Of a stretch of 36,030 nt of DNA, positions 7,477 to 15,514 are shown in pieces. The DNA comes from Noviherbaspirillum galbum (GTDB lineage Bacteria > Pseudomonadota > Gammaproteobacteria > Burkholderiales > Burkholderiaceae_D). The position numbers and the translations under genes were made by a program. Where the stretch lies: assembly GCF_010974945.1 (NCBI RefSeq), contig NZ_JAAIVB010000076.1, positions 1 through 36,030 of the forward strand, in the 5' to 3' direction. How positions within the stretch are numbered: position 1 is the first letter of the stretch; each line of letters begins with the position of its first letter. The notes under the pieces are model-generated. The model searched no databases, was not told the origin of the DNA, and saw nothing but the letters and a program-made list of their open reading frames with translations.

Positions 7477-8781
7477 TCAGAGCGCCGTCTTTTGGAACAG
7501 CGCGTAGAACAAGCCGTCATGATCCTCCGTGTCCTGCGACAACGGCAGGAGCTGTCCCGGCGCGTCCAGCCGGACCGCCTCCGGGGCATGCCGCGACTGG
7601 AAGGCTTCCGCCTGCAGGGCGGATTCCTGCGGCCAGACCGAGCAGGTGACGAACAGCAGCTGCCCGCCTGGCTTGAGCATGCGCCACAGGTTGTCGAGGA
7701 TGGCGCGCGAGGTTTCGGCAAGATGCGGCGCATCGGTCCGGCGGCGCAGCCAGCGGATGTCGGGATGCCGTCGCACGATACCCGAGGCGGTGCACGGCAC
7801 GTCGGCAAGGATGCGGTCGAAGGGTTGGCCGTCCCACCAGTCGTCCGCGCTCGCGTCACCCCGCCGCAACGTTGCCTTGAGCCCGAGGCGGTCGAGGTTT
7901 TCGGTGATGCGGGACAGCCGCTTCGGATCGCTGTCCAGCGCCAGAAGTTCCACGTCGGCGCATTCCAGCAGGTGGCCGGTCTTGCCGCCCGGCGCGGCGC
8001 AGGCGTCGAGCACGCGCATGCCGTCCGACAGGCCGAGCAGCGGGGCGGCGAGCTGGGCGGCGGCGTCCTGCACGGACACCTCGCCTTCGCTGAAGCCGGG
8101 AATCTGCGTCACCGGCAACGGCTTGTGCAGCTTCACCGCATCCGCGCCGACACGGCTGGCCGCCACGCCCGCCTGCGCCAGGCGCGCGAGGTAGTCGTCC
8201 ACGGCGAGGCGGCGGCGGTTGACCCGCAGCGTCAGGGGCGGCGGCGCGTTCCCCGCCATCAGGATGGCTTCCCATTGTTCCGGATAGGCCGCGCGCGCGG
8301 TATCGATCCACCACTGCGGATAATTCCAGCGGCCCGGCAGCGTCTTGCCGGCTTGCGCCAGCAGCGAGTCGCGTTCGCGCAGCGCGCGGCGCAGGACCGC
8401 GTTCACCATGCCCTTGGCCCGGGCCAGCGCGGGATCGGCGGCAGCGGCCTCGACTGCCTGGTCGACCAGGGTGAAGGGCTCGTAGGGCGCGTCCTCCTGC
8501 AGCATCAGGGCCAGCGCGCACAGCAGCAGGCTGCGCAGCCGTGCCGGCGCGGGCGGCTTGTCGGCCAGCAGGTCGAGCATTGCCTGGCTGGTGCCGAGCT
8601 TGCGCATGGTGCGATAGGCAATGTCCTGGATGGCGCCGCGTGCCTGCGGCCACGGCACGTCGGCGAACACCTGGGACAGCGCCTGCGGCAGGGCCACGCC
8701 GGTCCTGACCAGGGTGACGGCGTCGGCGGCGCCGAGCAGGCCGTGGGCCAGCGCATCGGAGGGAAGTGAGGATGGAAACAC
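7477..8781 (-). CDS. rsmB: 16S rRNA (cytosine967-C5)-methyltransferase RsmB
   Basis: RsmB methylates C967 of 16S rRNA using SAM. The N-terminal NusB-like RNA-binding domain (LMLQEDAPYEPFTLVDQAVEAA region) is followed by a NOL1/NOP2/Sun methyltransferase domain with SAM motif LDACAAPGGKTGHLLE and the two catalytic cysteines in the DVPCTASGIVRRHPDIRW block (PCTASG) and in LLFVTCSVWPQE (TCS). From GTG 8779-8781 it is 434 residues, matching the family size of about 430. The frame stays open to another GTG at 8889, which would overlap the LysE gene. No ATG or strong ribosome site lies nearby, so the exact start is uncertain. It sits upstream of the DUF4390-ntrY-ntrX run on the same strand. Confidence 0.9.
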   Translation of the reverse strand: MFPSSLPSDALAHGLLGAADAVTLVRTGVALPQALSQVFADVPWPQARGAIQDIAYRTMRKLGTSQAMLDLLADKPPAPARLRSLLLCALALMLQEDAPYEPFTLVDQAVEAAAADPALARAKGMVNAVLRRALRERDSLLAQAGKTLPGRWNYPQWWIDTARAAYPEQWEAILMAGNAPPPLTLRVNRRRLAVDDYLARLAQAGVAASRVGADAVKLHKPLPVTQIPGFSEGEVSVQDAAAQLAAPLLGLSDGMRVLDACAAPGGKTGHLLECADVELLALDSDPKRLSRITENLDRLGLKATLRRGDASADDWWDGQPFDRILADVPCTASGIVRRHPDIRWLRRRTDAPHLAETSRAILDNLWRMLKPGGQLLFVTCSVWPQESALQAEAFQSRHAPEAVRLDAPGQLLPLSQDTEDHDGLFYALFQKTAL

Positions 8782-8819
8782 GGGCGGCGGCGCGGAGAAA
8801 GTGACGAGGAAGGAAAGGT

Positions 8820-9455
8820 TCAGGAGCGGATCAGGGCCAGCCGCGCGCCCAGCGCGACGAAGGCGCCGCCGACCGCGCGCTCCAGCCACTGGCGCGCGTG
8901 CGGGCTGTGAACCGCGCGCCGCGCCAGCGTGCCGGCGAGGAAGGCCGTGCCGCTGTTCCAGACGAGGCTGATTACGGCGAACGCCACGCCGAGCACCAGG
9001 AAGGCGACGGTCTTGTGGCCGGCGTCCGCGCTGACGAATTGCGGAATGAAGGCCAGGAAAAACAGGATGACCTTGGGATTCAAAACATTGGTCAGCAAGG
9101 CCTGCAGGAAGATGGTCTTGAGCGAGCGCGCCTCGCGCACCGGTTCCGCCGCCGCGTTGGCGGGCTTGGCCAGCAGCATGCGGATGCCCATGTAGATGAG
9201 GTAGGCGCCGCCGGCCAGCTTGATGAGCGTGAACGCGGTCGCGGACGCGGCGAGCAGGGCGCTCAGGCCCAGGGCGGATGCCAGCGCGTGCACGAAGCAG
9301 CCGACGGAGATGCCGAGCGCCGAAACCAGCCCGGCGGACCGGCCCTGCGCCAGGCTGCGGCCGACGATGTAAGCGGTGTCGGGACCGGGAGTCGCGTTCA
9401 AGAGTAAAACGGCGGCAACGAAAAGGCCGAAGTCGGTAACGCCAAACAGAGTCAT
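8820..9455 (-). CDS. LysE/RhtB family amino-acid exporter
   Basis: A 211-residue inner-membrane protein with about six hydrophobic helices. The N-terminus MTLFGVTDFGLFVAAVLLLNATPGPD carries the LysE-family NxTPGP(D/N) motif, followed by GRSLAQGRSAGLVSALGISVG. Family members export amino acids or homoserine lactone-like compounds by proton antiport; the substrate cannot be read from sequence. The frame is open upstream to 9686, but ATG 9453-9455 is where homology starts. It ends 38 bases before rsmB, so it may head the rsmB-ntrYX transcript. Confidence 0.88.
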   Translation of the reverse strand: MTLFGVTDFGLFVAAVLLLNATPGPDTAYIVGRSLAQGRSAGLVSALGISVGCFVHALASALGLSALLAASATAFTLIKLAGGAYLIYMGIRMLLAKPANAAAEPVREARSLKTIFLQALLTNVLNPKVILFFLAFIPQFVSADAGHKTVAFLVLGVAFAVISLVWNSGTAFLAGTLARRAVHSPHARQWLERAVGGAFVALGARLALIRS

Positions 9456-9523
9456 GGTGCGATGCGCCGGTGCCGGCGGTACAGGAAAAGCGACAAGGGA
9501 AAGCGTGATTCTAACAGGCCGCG

Positions 9524-10471
9524 TCAGGCCGGCGCCTGCGCCATGCTGCCCCGGGCGTCCTGCCGGGCGTTTTCCTGGGCGGCCGATCGGACCTGTTCGA
9601 GCCCGCGCACCCAGGCGAGGACGTCGTCGAACACGCGTTCCTTGCCTTTCTCGTTGAATATCTCGTGGTAGAAGTCCTGGTAGCAATGCAGGCGGTTCAT
9701 GTCGGACTTGCGCAGGCGGCTGAAGAAGGCCTGGCTGCCGGCGGCATCCACCAGCCGGTCGTCGCCGGCCACGACCATCAGCGTCGGCACCGCCACGGTG
9801 GGCGCGGCCGCATGGGAAAAATCGATGGCATCCAGCATGCAGGTCAGCAGCCGCGCGGAGATCCTGCCGTGGACGAGCGGATCGGCGCGGTAGGCTTTCT
9901 CGATCGCGGGGTCGTGCGACAGGTAGCGCGCCTTGACGCCGTTGGGCGCGCCGAAGCCGGGCGCCAGCTTCTGCATCATGCCGTGCAGCGCACGCTGCAC
10001 GCCCGACAGCCGCACACGCAGCGCGGGAGAAGAGAGGATCAGTCCGCCCAGCGGCGACATGCCGCCGGTGGCGTAGCGCGCGGCGAACAGTCCGCCCATG
10101 CTGTGTCCGAAGAGGACCGGGGCTTGCCCGAGGCGGGAGGCAAAGTCGTCGAACACCCGCTTGGCATCGCTCAGGATGGCGTCGTTGTCCGGCGTGTCGC
10201 CGCGCGGGCCGCCCGAACGTCCGTGTCCGCGGTGGTCATGGGCGCGCACCGACCATCCCAGCGCGTTGAAGAAGCGGGCCACGTGGGCATAGCGGCCGCC
10301 ATGTTCGCCCAAGCCGTGCATGATCACCACGCCGTGGCGGGCGCCCGGCACCAGCCAGTCGCGCGCGAAAAGGGGTGTGCCGTCGGCAGCCTTCAGCCGG
10401 ACCTCCTGCGCCTTGTTCTCCTGTTCCTGCCCCTGGTGTTGCCCTTGCTGCCCCGTGCTGTCGACCGTCAC
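9524..10471 (-). CDS. Alpha/beta hydrolase, monoacylglycerol-lipase-like
   Basis: A serine hydrolase of about 315 residues. The oxyanion region HGLGEHGGRY, the RGHGRSGG turn, nucleophile Ser in GHSMGG, acid Asp in VVAGDDRLVD and His in FYHEIFNE give a full catalytic triad in the order of monoacylglycerol lipases and lysophospholipases. It has no signal peptide. The C-terminal tail is Ala/Gln-rich. The start is uncertain: GTG 10469-10471 overlaps the upstream TAG by one base (TAGTG) with a G-rich ribosome site, while a GTG at 10483 would overlap the DUF1840 gene by 13 bases. Either way it is coupled to the DUF1840 gene. Confidence 0.85.
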   Translation of the reverse strand: MTVDSTGQQGQHQGQEQENKAQEVRLKAADGTPLFARDWLVPGARHGVVIMHGLGEHGGRYAHVARFFNALGWSVRAHDHRGHGRSGGPRGDTPDNDAILSDAKRVFDDFASRLGQAPVLFGHSMGGLFAARYATGGMSPLGGLILSSPALRVRLSGVQRALHGMMQKLAPGFGAPNGVKARYLSHDPAIEKAYRADPLVHGRISARLLTCMLDAIDFSHAAAPTVAVPTLMVVAGDDRLVDAAGSQAFFSRLRKSDMNRLHCYQDFYHEIFNEKGKERVFDDVLAWVRGLEQVRSAAQENARQDARGSMAQAPA

Positions 10472-10815
10472 TACACCCCCCACAAGATGTCATTGTGCCC
10501 GCGCTGCGCCGCGCGCATCATTTCCAGCAGCGGGTAGGCGCGGGTCGCGAAGCTCACGAATTCGATCGGTTCATGTTCGTTGTCATCGCCCTGCTCGCCG
10601 TGATGCGCCATGACGTCGCGCTGCACCTCCTCGGAATGGGGGTGCAGCCTGCTCTCCGCGATTTCCGCTTCCAGCTTGACGACGGCATTCTCCATTTCCG
10701 CGGACGTGATGACGCCCCGCTTCACATCCTTGTGCAGCAGATCGAGGATGCGCTTGGCGTGTTCCTCGTACATCATGACCTCGGCTGCGGCCTTCGACTT
10801 GAAATGAACCAACAT
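10471..10815 (-). CDS. DUF1840 family protein
   Basis: A 114-residue protein beginning MLVHFKSKAAAEVMMYEEHAK, the characteristic opening of DUF1840, a small betaproteobacterial family of unknown function. A helical middle and the C-terminal segment PIEFVSFATRAYPLLEMM also match the family. ATG 10813-10815 is chosen because GGAGG lies just upstream; the open frame to 11088 runs into the lipoprotein gene and is not coding. It is followed immediately by the alpha/beta hydrolase gene. Confidence 0.88.
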   Translation of the reverse strand: MLVHFKSKAAAEVMMYEEHAKRILDLLHKDVKRGVITSAEMENAVVKLEAEIAESRLHPHSEEVQRDVMAHHGEQGDDNEHEPIEFVSFATRAYPLLEMMRAAQRGHNDILWGV

Positions 10816-10972
10816 GAAGCCTCCAATAATGTCATTGATGATTAAACCATAGCATGCGCCGGGAATTTTGCTATCGGCCAAACCTCGGCTTGCGTAGTAT
10901 GGGAAATGGTTTCGATAGCCAAGGTTCCCCGGCAAGCTGCGGCGTCGGGGCCGCCGTCGCCGGCAGGCTGGT

Positions 10973-11500
10973 TCAGCCAGGTTTGAATGACCCGAGGAAA
11001 GTTTCGGCCTGCTCCGGCGGCACGGATTGCTGTCCGCCAAGCACCACAGCCTGGTACACGCGCTGCCCGGACCGGGCGAAACGCGCATACAGCACGCGCG
11101 CCTGGCCGCCGGGGCCGGCCTGGCCGCGGGCTTCCAGTTCCACCACCGACTGGCCGTCCGCGCTCTTGTCGGTTTCGCGAACGACGGTGCCGCCGATGTT
11201 CCGCACCATGCCTTTCTTCATCGCCTCGAGCACCGCCTGCGCCTTGCCGGCATCCGGCAGTTCGGCGGTGGTGACGGCGAAGGCGGTGCCGTCCACCTCG
11301 GCGGCGGTCATGGTCATGGAAACCTGCATGCCTTCCAGGTTGACCACGCGGGTATGGGTGGCGGGCTTGCCGGGAAGCAGGACGACGAAGGGGGGCTGGC
11401 TGCCGCGGACTTCGCGCCAGTCATACTTGGGGCTGCACGCGCACAGGAAGAGCGCCAGCGCCGCGCCTGCCAGGAGGCGCCGGGGTAGAGGATGTGTCAT
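10973..11500 (-). CDS. Putative lipoprotein of unknown function
   Basis: A 175-residue protein with a lipoprotein signal peptide: basic start MTHPLPRR, hydrophobic core LLAGAALALFL and lipobox LCAC. The mature part (WREVRGSQPPFVVLLPGKPATHT...) has a 'PGKP' motif and alternating strand predictions seen in unnamed Burkholderiales lipoproteins. Function is unknown. ATG 11498-11500 is favoured over the in-frame ATG ten codons upstream because it gives a standard signal peptide. It follows the EamA transporter gene by 33 bases on the same strand and may be cotranscribed. Confidence 0.75.
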   Translation of the reverse strand: MTHPLPRRLLAGAALALFLCACSPKYDWREVRGSQPPFVVLLPGKPATHTRVVNLEGMQVSMTMTAAEVDGTAFAVTTAELPDAGKAQAVLEAMKKGMVRNIGGTVVRETDKSADGQSVVELEARGQAGPGGQARVLYARFARSGQRVYQAVVLGGQQSVPPEQAETFLGSFKPG

Positions 11501-11533
11501 GCCGGCATGGTACCAGCACGGGACCGGCATGCG

Positions 11534-12520
11534 CTATGGCACCGCCTGCGCGGCCGCGCAGGCCCGGCGCTGCGCCTGGTGGAAGGTGCGCACGCCAAGG
11601 CTGACGCCGACGCACAGCAGCGCGATGCCCGCCAGGACTTGCGGCGCCGGCATCGCGCCGCGCAGGAGGAAGGCATAGAGCAATGCCGACAGCGTCTCGA
11701 ACACGATGAGCTGGCCGCCAAGCGATGTCGGCAGGCGCTGGCTGGCCTTGTTCCACAGCATCGTGCCGAGCCAGGAGGCGCACAGCCCCAGCAGCAGCAT
11801 CATGCTGATGAAGATCGCCGGCCGCGGGCCCAGCGGATAGTCGTAGCTGCCGCCGCTGATGGCATCCCATACGCCGTAGCCGGCGAATCCCGCCAGCGCC
11901 AGCGGCAGCGTGGCCAGGCCTTGCGCGGTCGCCCAGGTCGACGAGCGGATCTCCGGATGCCGCTTCAGATGCCGCGCGTTCATGATGGGATACCAGGTCC
12001 AGGCCGCCACCGCGCCCACCGCGATGACGCAGCCCAGCAGGTAGTCTTGCAGGGTGCGCTTGCCGCCGGCGTGGAAATCGAGGTGCGACAGTTCGCTGGC
12101 ATTCACGAGCAGCAGGCCGGCGGCAATCGCCAGCAGCGAGGGAACCAGGCGCCGCCAGGCCACCGATTCCGACGCGTGGCCGGGCTTCCAGTTGGAGCAG
12201 ACGGAAATCACGAGCGGCAGGGTGCCGATCATCATGGTGGGCAGGGGCGCGTCGGCCAGCTGGATGGCGCTGGCGAGCGCCGCGTAATACAAGATGTTGC
12301 CCACCAGCGACAGCTTGAGCGCGGCGATCCAGTCGCTGCGCGTGAGCGAAAGAATGCGCTGCCGGTCCAGCCAGGCAGGCACCAGCACGATCAGGCCGAA
12401 GCCGAGATAGCGCCCGAAGGACAGCACCGTGCCGGGATAGTCGCCCAGCACCAGCGGCGTGATGAAAACGAGGCCCCAGAGGAGCCCGGCGCCCAAGGCG
12501 CAGAGAAAACCGGTCAGCAT
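11534..12520 (-). CDS. EamA/DMT-superfamily transporter
   Basis: A 328-residue integral membrane protein with about ten hydrophobic helices in two repeated EamA halves. The first begins MLTGFLCALGAGLLWGLVF, with the small-residue-rich helix typical of the drug/metabolite transporter superfamily; the second ends LAGIALLCVGVSLGVR. It exports or exchanges a small metabolite; the substrate is unknown. The AraC-type regulator encoded 44 bases upstream on the same strand is a candidate controller, a common pairing for DMT transporters. Confidence 0.88.
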   Translation of the reverse strand: MLTGFLCALGAGLLWGLVFITPLVLGDYPGTVLSFGRYLGFGLIVLVPAWLDRQRILSLTRSDWIAALKLSLVGNILYYAALASAIQLADAPLPTMMIGTLPLVISVCSNWKPGHASESVAWRRLVPSLLAIAAGLLLVNASELSHLDFHAGGKRTLQDYLLGCVIAVGAVAAWTWYPIMNARHLKRHPEIRSSTWATAQGLATLPLALAGFAGYGVWDAISGGSYDYPLGPRPAIFISMMLLLGLCASWLGTMLWNKASQRLPTSLGGQLIVFETLSALLYAFLLRGAMPAPQVLAGIALLCVGVSLGVRTFHQAQRRACAAAQAVP

Positions 12521-12564
12521 GGCAATGGCAAGAAGAATCCGAAAACACGCAAGGCGTGCCCGGA

Positions 12565-13413
12565 TTATGGCCGGGCGCGGATGCCGGGTCTTGTACCGAT
12601 TTGCTGTTGATACTGCGCCGGCGTGACGCCATAGGAGCGCTTGAACCAGCGGTTCAGGTGGCTCTGGTCGGTCATTCCCGACGCCGCCGCTACATCGGAG
12701 GGAGGGATGCGGCGCGACAGCAGCGCCTTGGCCCGCGCCGCCCGCCTTGCCTGCACGTATTGATGCGGCGTGGCGTGGAAGGCGGCGGTGAAGACCCGGA
12801 CGAAGTGAAACACCGACAACCCGGCTTCGCCGGCGAGCCTGTCCACGCTCAGGGTCTGGTCGAGTTCGGCTTCGATGCAGTCGAGCACCCGTTGCATGGA
12901 TGCCATGCGCCGCGCCTGCTGCGCCGACATGGGCATCCGTAGCCGCGCATTGCGCCCGTAGCGCGCGACCACCGCATCCACCAGCGTGGTGAACTCAGAC
13001 AGGAAGGAGAGATCGTCCGGTGCGTGCCACATGCGCCGGAACACCTTGCGGTAGGCGTCGGCGATGAGGGGATCATGCACCGCGGCGTCCGGGAAGAAGG
13101 ATTCCGAGCCGGTCATGCGCCGCATGGTGTCCGGCTCGATGTACAGCATCTGGTAGGTCCAGCCGGCATCGATTTCCGCCTGGCCGGTGTGCAATTCGTC
13201 GGGATTCAGCAGCACCAGGGTGCCGGCGGGGGCGAGATGTTCCGCGCCCTGGTAGCGGAAGCGTTCCACCCCGGTTTCGATCGCGCCTACCGAATAGCCA
13301 TCGTGCGCATGGGGCGCGAAGGCATGGTTGACGAGGCGCGCGGAAAACAGCTCCACGCCCGGCAGGTGCGGGCTGGCCTTGAAGGTGACGAATTCGCTGG
13401 GGTGATCGAACAT
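12565..13413 (-). CDS. AraC family transcriptional regulator
   Basis: A 282-residue regulator. The N-terminal AraC ligand-binding cupin (about 1-150) includes HAHDGYSVGAIETG, which matches the 'FAPHxHDxYxIG' metal/ligand strand of this subgroup, and LLNPDELHTGQ. The C-terminal pair of helix-turn-helix motifs (about 180-275) includes LSVDRLAGEAGLSVFHFVRVF and the second motif DVAAASGMTDQSHLNRWFKRSYGVTPAQY, the AraC signature. ATG 13411-13413 follows GGGGA; a longer start ten codons upstream is less likely. Its probable target is the downstream EamA exporter gene. Confidence 0.92.
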   Translation of the reverse strand: MFDHPSEFVTFKASPHLPGVELFSARLVNHAFAPHAHDGYSVGAIETGVERFRYQGAEHLAPAGTLVLLNPDELHTGQAEIDAGWTYQMLYIEPDTMRRMTGSESFFPDAAVHDPLIADAYRKVFRRMWHAPDDLSFLSEFTTLVDAVVARYGRNARLRMPMSAQQARRMASMQRVLDCIEAELDQTLSVDRLAGEAGLSVFHFVRVFTAAFHATPHQYVQARRAARAKALLSRRIPPSDVAAASGMTDQSHLNRWFKRSYGVTPAQYQQQIGTRPGIRARP

Positions 13414-13465
13414 GGTCCCCACATGATACCGGCTCGGGCGCAATGGCGGGCACCAGCCCGAGGGG

Positions 13466-14989
13466 TCATTGTTCGCGCAGCGCCCGCCGGTACTGGATGG
13501 CTTCCGACACCTCGGCCGCGCCTACCCGCGTTTCGCCGGCCAGGTCGGCGATGGTGCGCGCCACCTTGAGTACGCGGTGGTAGGCGCGGGCGGACCAGTT
13601 CAGCCGGGTCATGGCCTGGCGCAGCAGCTGCTCGGCGGCGTAGTCCGGCCGGCATTGCGCGTCGATCTCGGCGGTGCCCAGCGCATGGTTGGCCTTGCCC
13701 TGCCGCGCCAGCTGGCGCTGGCGGGCGGCGTCGACGCGTCCGGCTATGCGGGCGGACGGCTCTCCGTCGGCCTGCTGGAGCAATTCCTCGTGGGGCAGGG
13801 CGCTCACCAGGATCTGCATGTCGATGCGGTCCAGCAACGGGCCCGAGAGCTTGCCCTGGTAGCGGCCGACCTGCTCCGGCGTGCAGCGGCACTTGTTGGC
13901 CGGATGGCCGAGGTAGCCGCAGGGGCAGGGGTTCATCGCGGCGATCAACTGGAAGCGGGCCGGAAAGTCGGCCTGCTTGCCGGCGCGGGAGATGGTGATG
14001 TGGCCGGACTCGAGGGGTTCGCGCAAGACTTCCAGCACGCGACGGTCGAATTCGGGCAACTCATCCAGGAACAGGACCCCGCGGTGCGCCAGGGAAATCT
14101 CCCCCGGCCGGGGGCTGCCGCCACCGCCCACCAGCGCCACGCCCGAGGCGGTGTGGTGCGGCGAACGGTAGGGCCGCACTTTCCAGCGTGAAAAGCAGAA
14201 GCCGCTGGTCAGCGACTGCACCGCGGCGGATTCGAGGGCCTCGTCGTCGGTCATGGACGGGAGGATGCCGGGGAAGCGGGACGCCAGCATGGACTTGCCG
14301 GTGCCCGGCGGTCCGACCAGGAGCACGCTGTGGCCACCCGCCGCGGCCACCTCGAGGGCGCGCTTGGCGCGGGCCTGGCCTTTCACGTCGGTGAAGTCGG
14401 GATGGCAGGCGCGGGCCGGCAGCGGCGCCGCCTCGTGCCGGGGCAAGCGCGTCTGTGCGTCGCGCGCGGCGAAGTGGGCGCAAACAGCCAATAGCGAATC
14501 GGCGGGATGGATGCGCGCGTCGGCCACCAGCGCCGCTTCATCGGCATTGGCGCGCGGCAGGATGAAGGCGCGCTGCCCGCCGCCCGCTGCCGGGGATCGG
14601 TGCATCGCGTAGGTCATGGCCAGCGCGCCGCGGATGGGCCGCAACGCGCCGGACAGCGACAGCTCGCCGGCGAATTCGTAGTCATTGAGCGCGTCGCCGG
14701 GCATCTGGCCGGAGGCGGCAAGGATGCCCAGGGCGATCGGCAGGTCGAAGCGGCCGGATTCCTTGGGCAGTTCTGCCGGCGCGAGGTTGACGGTGATGCG
14801 CCGGGCCGGAAACTCGAACCCGGCGTTCTGCAGCGCCGCCCTGACCCTGTCCTTGGATTCCTTCACCTCGGTGTCGGGCAGGCCGACGATGGTGAAGGAG
14901 GGGATGCCGTTCGCCAGATGCACTTCCACGGTGACTTCCGGCGCCTGCATGCCGGCCAGCGCGCGGCTCTTCAGAACGGCAAGGCTCAT
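13466..14989 (-). CDS. comM: ComM / YifB-type Mg-chelatase-like AAA+ ATPase
   Basis: A 507-residue protein. The N-terminal Lon-protease-S16-like domain (1-170) opens MSLAVLKSRALAGMQAPEV. The AAA+ domain has Walker A GPPGTGKS (226-233) and Walker B GVLFLDELPEF, followed by a cysteine cluster, MNPCPCGYLGHPANKCRC, that may bind zinc. The C-terminal Mg-chelatase domain follows. ComM is a hexameric helicase that promotes branch migration during integration of DNA taken up by natural transformation. It lies 19 bases after ubiK on the same strand; this ubiK-comM order is common in betaproteobacteria. Confidence 0.95.
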   Translation of the reverse strand: MSLAVLKSRALAGMQAPEVTVEVHLANGIPSFTIVGLPDTEVKESKDRVRAALQNAGFEFPARRITVNLAPAELPKESGRFDLPIALGILAASGQMPGDALNDYEFAGELSLSGALRPIRGALAMTYAMHRSPAAGGGQRAFILPRANADEAALVADARIHPADSLLAVCAHFAARDAQTRLPRHEAAPLPARACHPDFTDVKGQARAKRALEVAAAGGHSVLLVGPPGTGKSMLASRFPGILPSMTDDEALESAAVQSLTSGFCFSRWKVRPYRSPHHTASGVALVGGGGSPRPGEISLAHRGVLFLDELPEFDRRVLEVLREPLESGHITISRAGKQADFPARFQLIAAMNPCPCGYLGHPANKCRCTPEQVGRYQGKLSGPLLDRIDMQILVSALPHEELLQQADGEPSARIAGRVDAARQRQLARQGKANHALGTAEIDAQCRPDYAAEQLLRQAMTRLNWSARAYHRVLKVARTIADLAGETRVGAAEVSEAIQYRRALREQ

Positions 14990-15008
14990 CGGTCAATCTG
15001 GCATCCGG

Positions 15009-15260
15009 TCATTCGGGTTTCCTGGACTGCGCCTCCAGCTCGGCCACGCGGGCTTCGAGCGCTTCCAGCTTGGCGCGGGTCTTGGCCAGGACCTGGGTCT
15101 GGATGTCGAATTCCTCGCGGGTGACTAGGTCGAGCTTGGAGAAGCTCTGGGTCATGAAGGCCTTGACGTTCTTCTCGATGTCCTTCGCCGGCGAGTTTTC
15201 CAGCACCTGGTTGATCTTGGCCTGGAGGTCGTTGAAGAAGTTGTTGGCGGAGTTGTTCAT
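15009..15260 (-). CDS. ubiK: Ubiquinone biosynthesis accessory factor UbiK
   Basis: An 83-residue protein of the BMFP/YqiC family. The first half has NNFFNDLQAKINQVLENSPAKDIEKNVKAFM, an amphipathic helix; the second half (about 55-80) is the family's short coiled coil (LAKTRAKLEALEARVAELEAQ). UbiK assists the Ubi enzyme complex in aerobic ubiquinone synthesis and binds lipids. ATG 15258-15260 is chosen from AAGGA upstream and the homology start, not the longer frame to 15383. It is transcribed divergently from the porin-glnK-amtB operon, so its promoter shares the control region 15261-15440. Confidence 0.9.
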   Translation of the reverse strand: MNNSANNFFNDLQAKINQVLENSPAKDIEKNVKAFMTQSFSKLDLVTREEFDIQTQVLAKTRAKLEALEARVAELEAQSRKPE

Positions 15261-15291
15261 GGTGGAAATCCTTGTTCGGTCCGAAAACGGG

Positions 15292-15308
15292 CGCACGATG
15301 AAAGTGCG
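15292..15308. promoter_or_regulatory. NtrC-like binding site 1
   Basis: A perfect dyad CGCAC-N7-GTGCG, 17 bp overall. Half-sites and spacing match the enteric NtrC consensus TGCAC-N7-GTGCA apart from the outermost base pair. It lies about 125-140 bases upstream of the sigma-54 promoter at 15433, in the usual position of an enhancer. Confidence 0.6.
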
Positions 15309-15321
15309 TTCCATGGTGGTG

Positions 15322-15338
15322 CGCTTCAAAGTGGTGCG
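15322..15338. promoter_or_regulatory. NtrC-like binding site 2
   Basis: CGCTTCAAAGTGGTGCG keeps the A-rich centre and the right half-site TGGTGCG of the NtrC consensus, with a weaker left half. A further TGGTGCG half-site occurs at 15353-15359. Confidence 0.5.
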
Positions 15339-15372
15339 TATTCGATGGCGCATGGTGCGAACGGCGAGCCGA

Positions 15373-15382
15373 TGGTGCACCA
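15373..15382. promoter_or_regulatory. NtrC-like half-site palindrome 3
   Basis: TGGTGCACCA is a perfect 10-bp palindrome built from back-to-back NtrC half-sites. It is the copy nearest to the sigma-54 promoter in the array 15292-15382, about 50-60 bases upstream of the -24 element. Confidence 0.5.
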
Positions 15383-15432
15383 AAGCGGCAAAAAATTGAA
15401 AAACAATTAACGAATACTGTCAGGAAAAAGGG

Positions 15433-15448
15433 TGGCATGAGTTCTGCT
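15433..15448 (+). promoter_or_regulatory. sigma-54 promoter of porin-glnK-amtB
   Basis: TGGCATG-N4-CTGCT has the invariant GG (15434-15435) and GC (15446-15447) separated by exactly 10 bases, as in -24/-12 promoters. Transcription should begin near 15459, leaving a leader of about 55 bases before the porin ATG at 15515. Start codons upstream of 15459 are thereby excluded. Confidence 0.75.
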
Positions 15449-15514
15449 ATTGCCCCTTCCGTGCGTATTAGATCGCATTTCCGACACACCATCCACAAAC
15501 AACAGGGATCCGCC

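Noticed and set aside
15437-15514. Upstream start codon for the porin
   Set aside because: It falls inside the sigma-54 promoter and would give 26 residues before a proper signal peptide.
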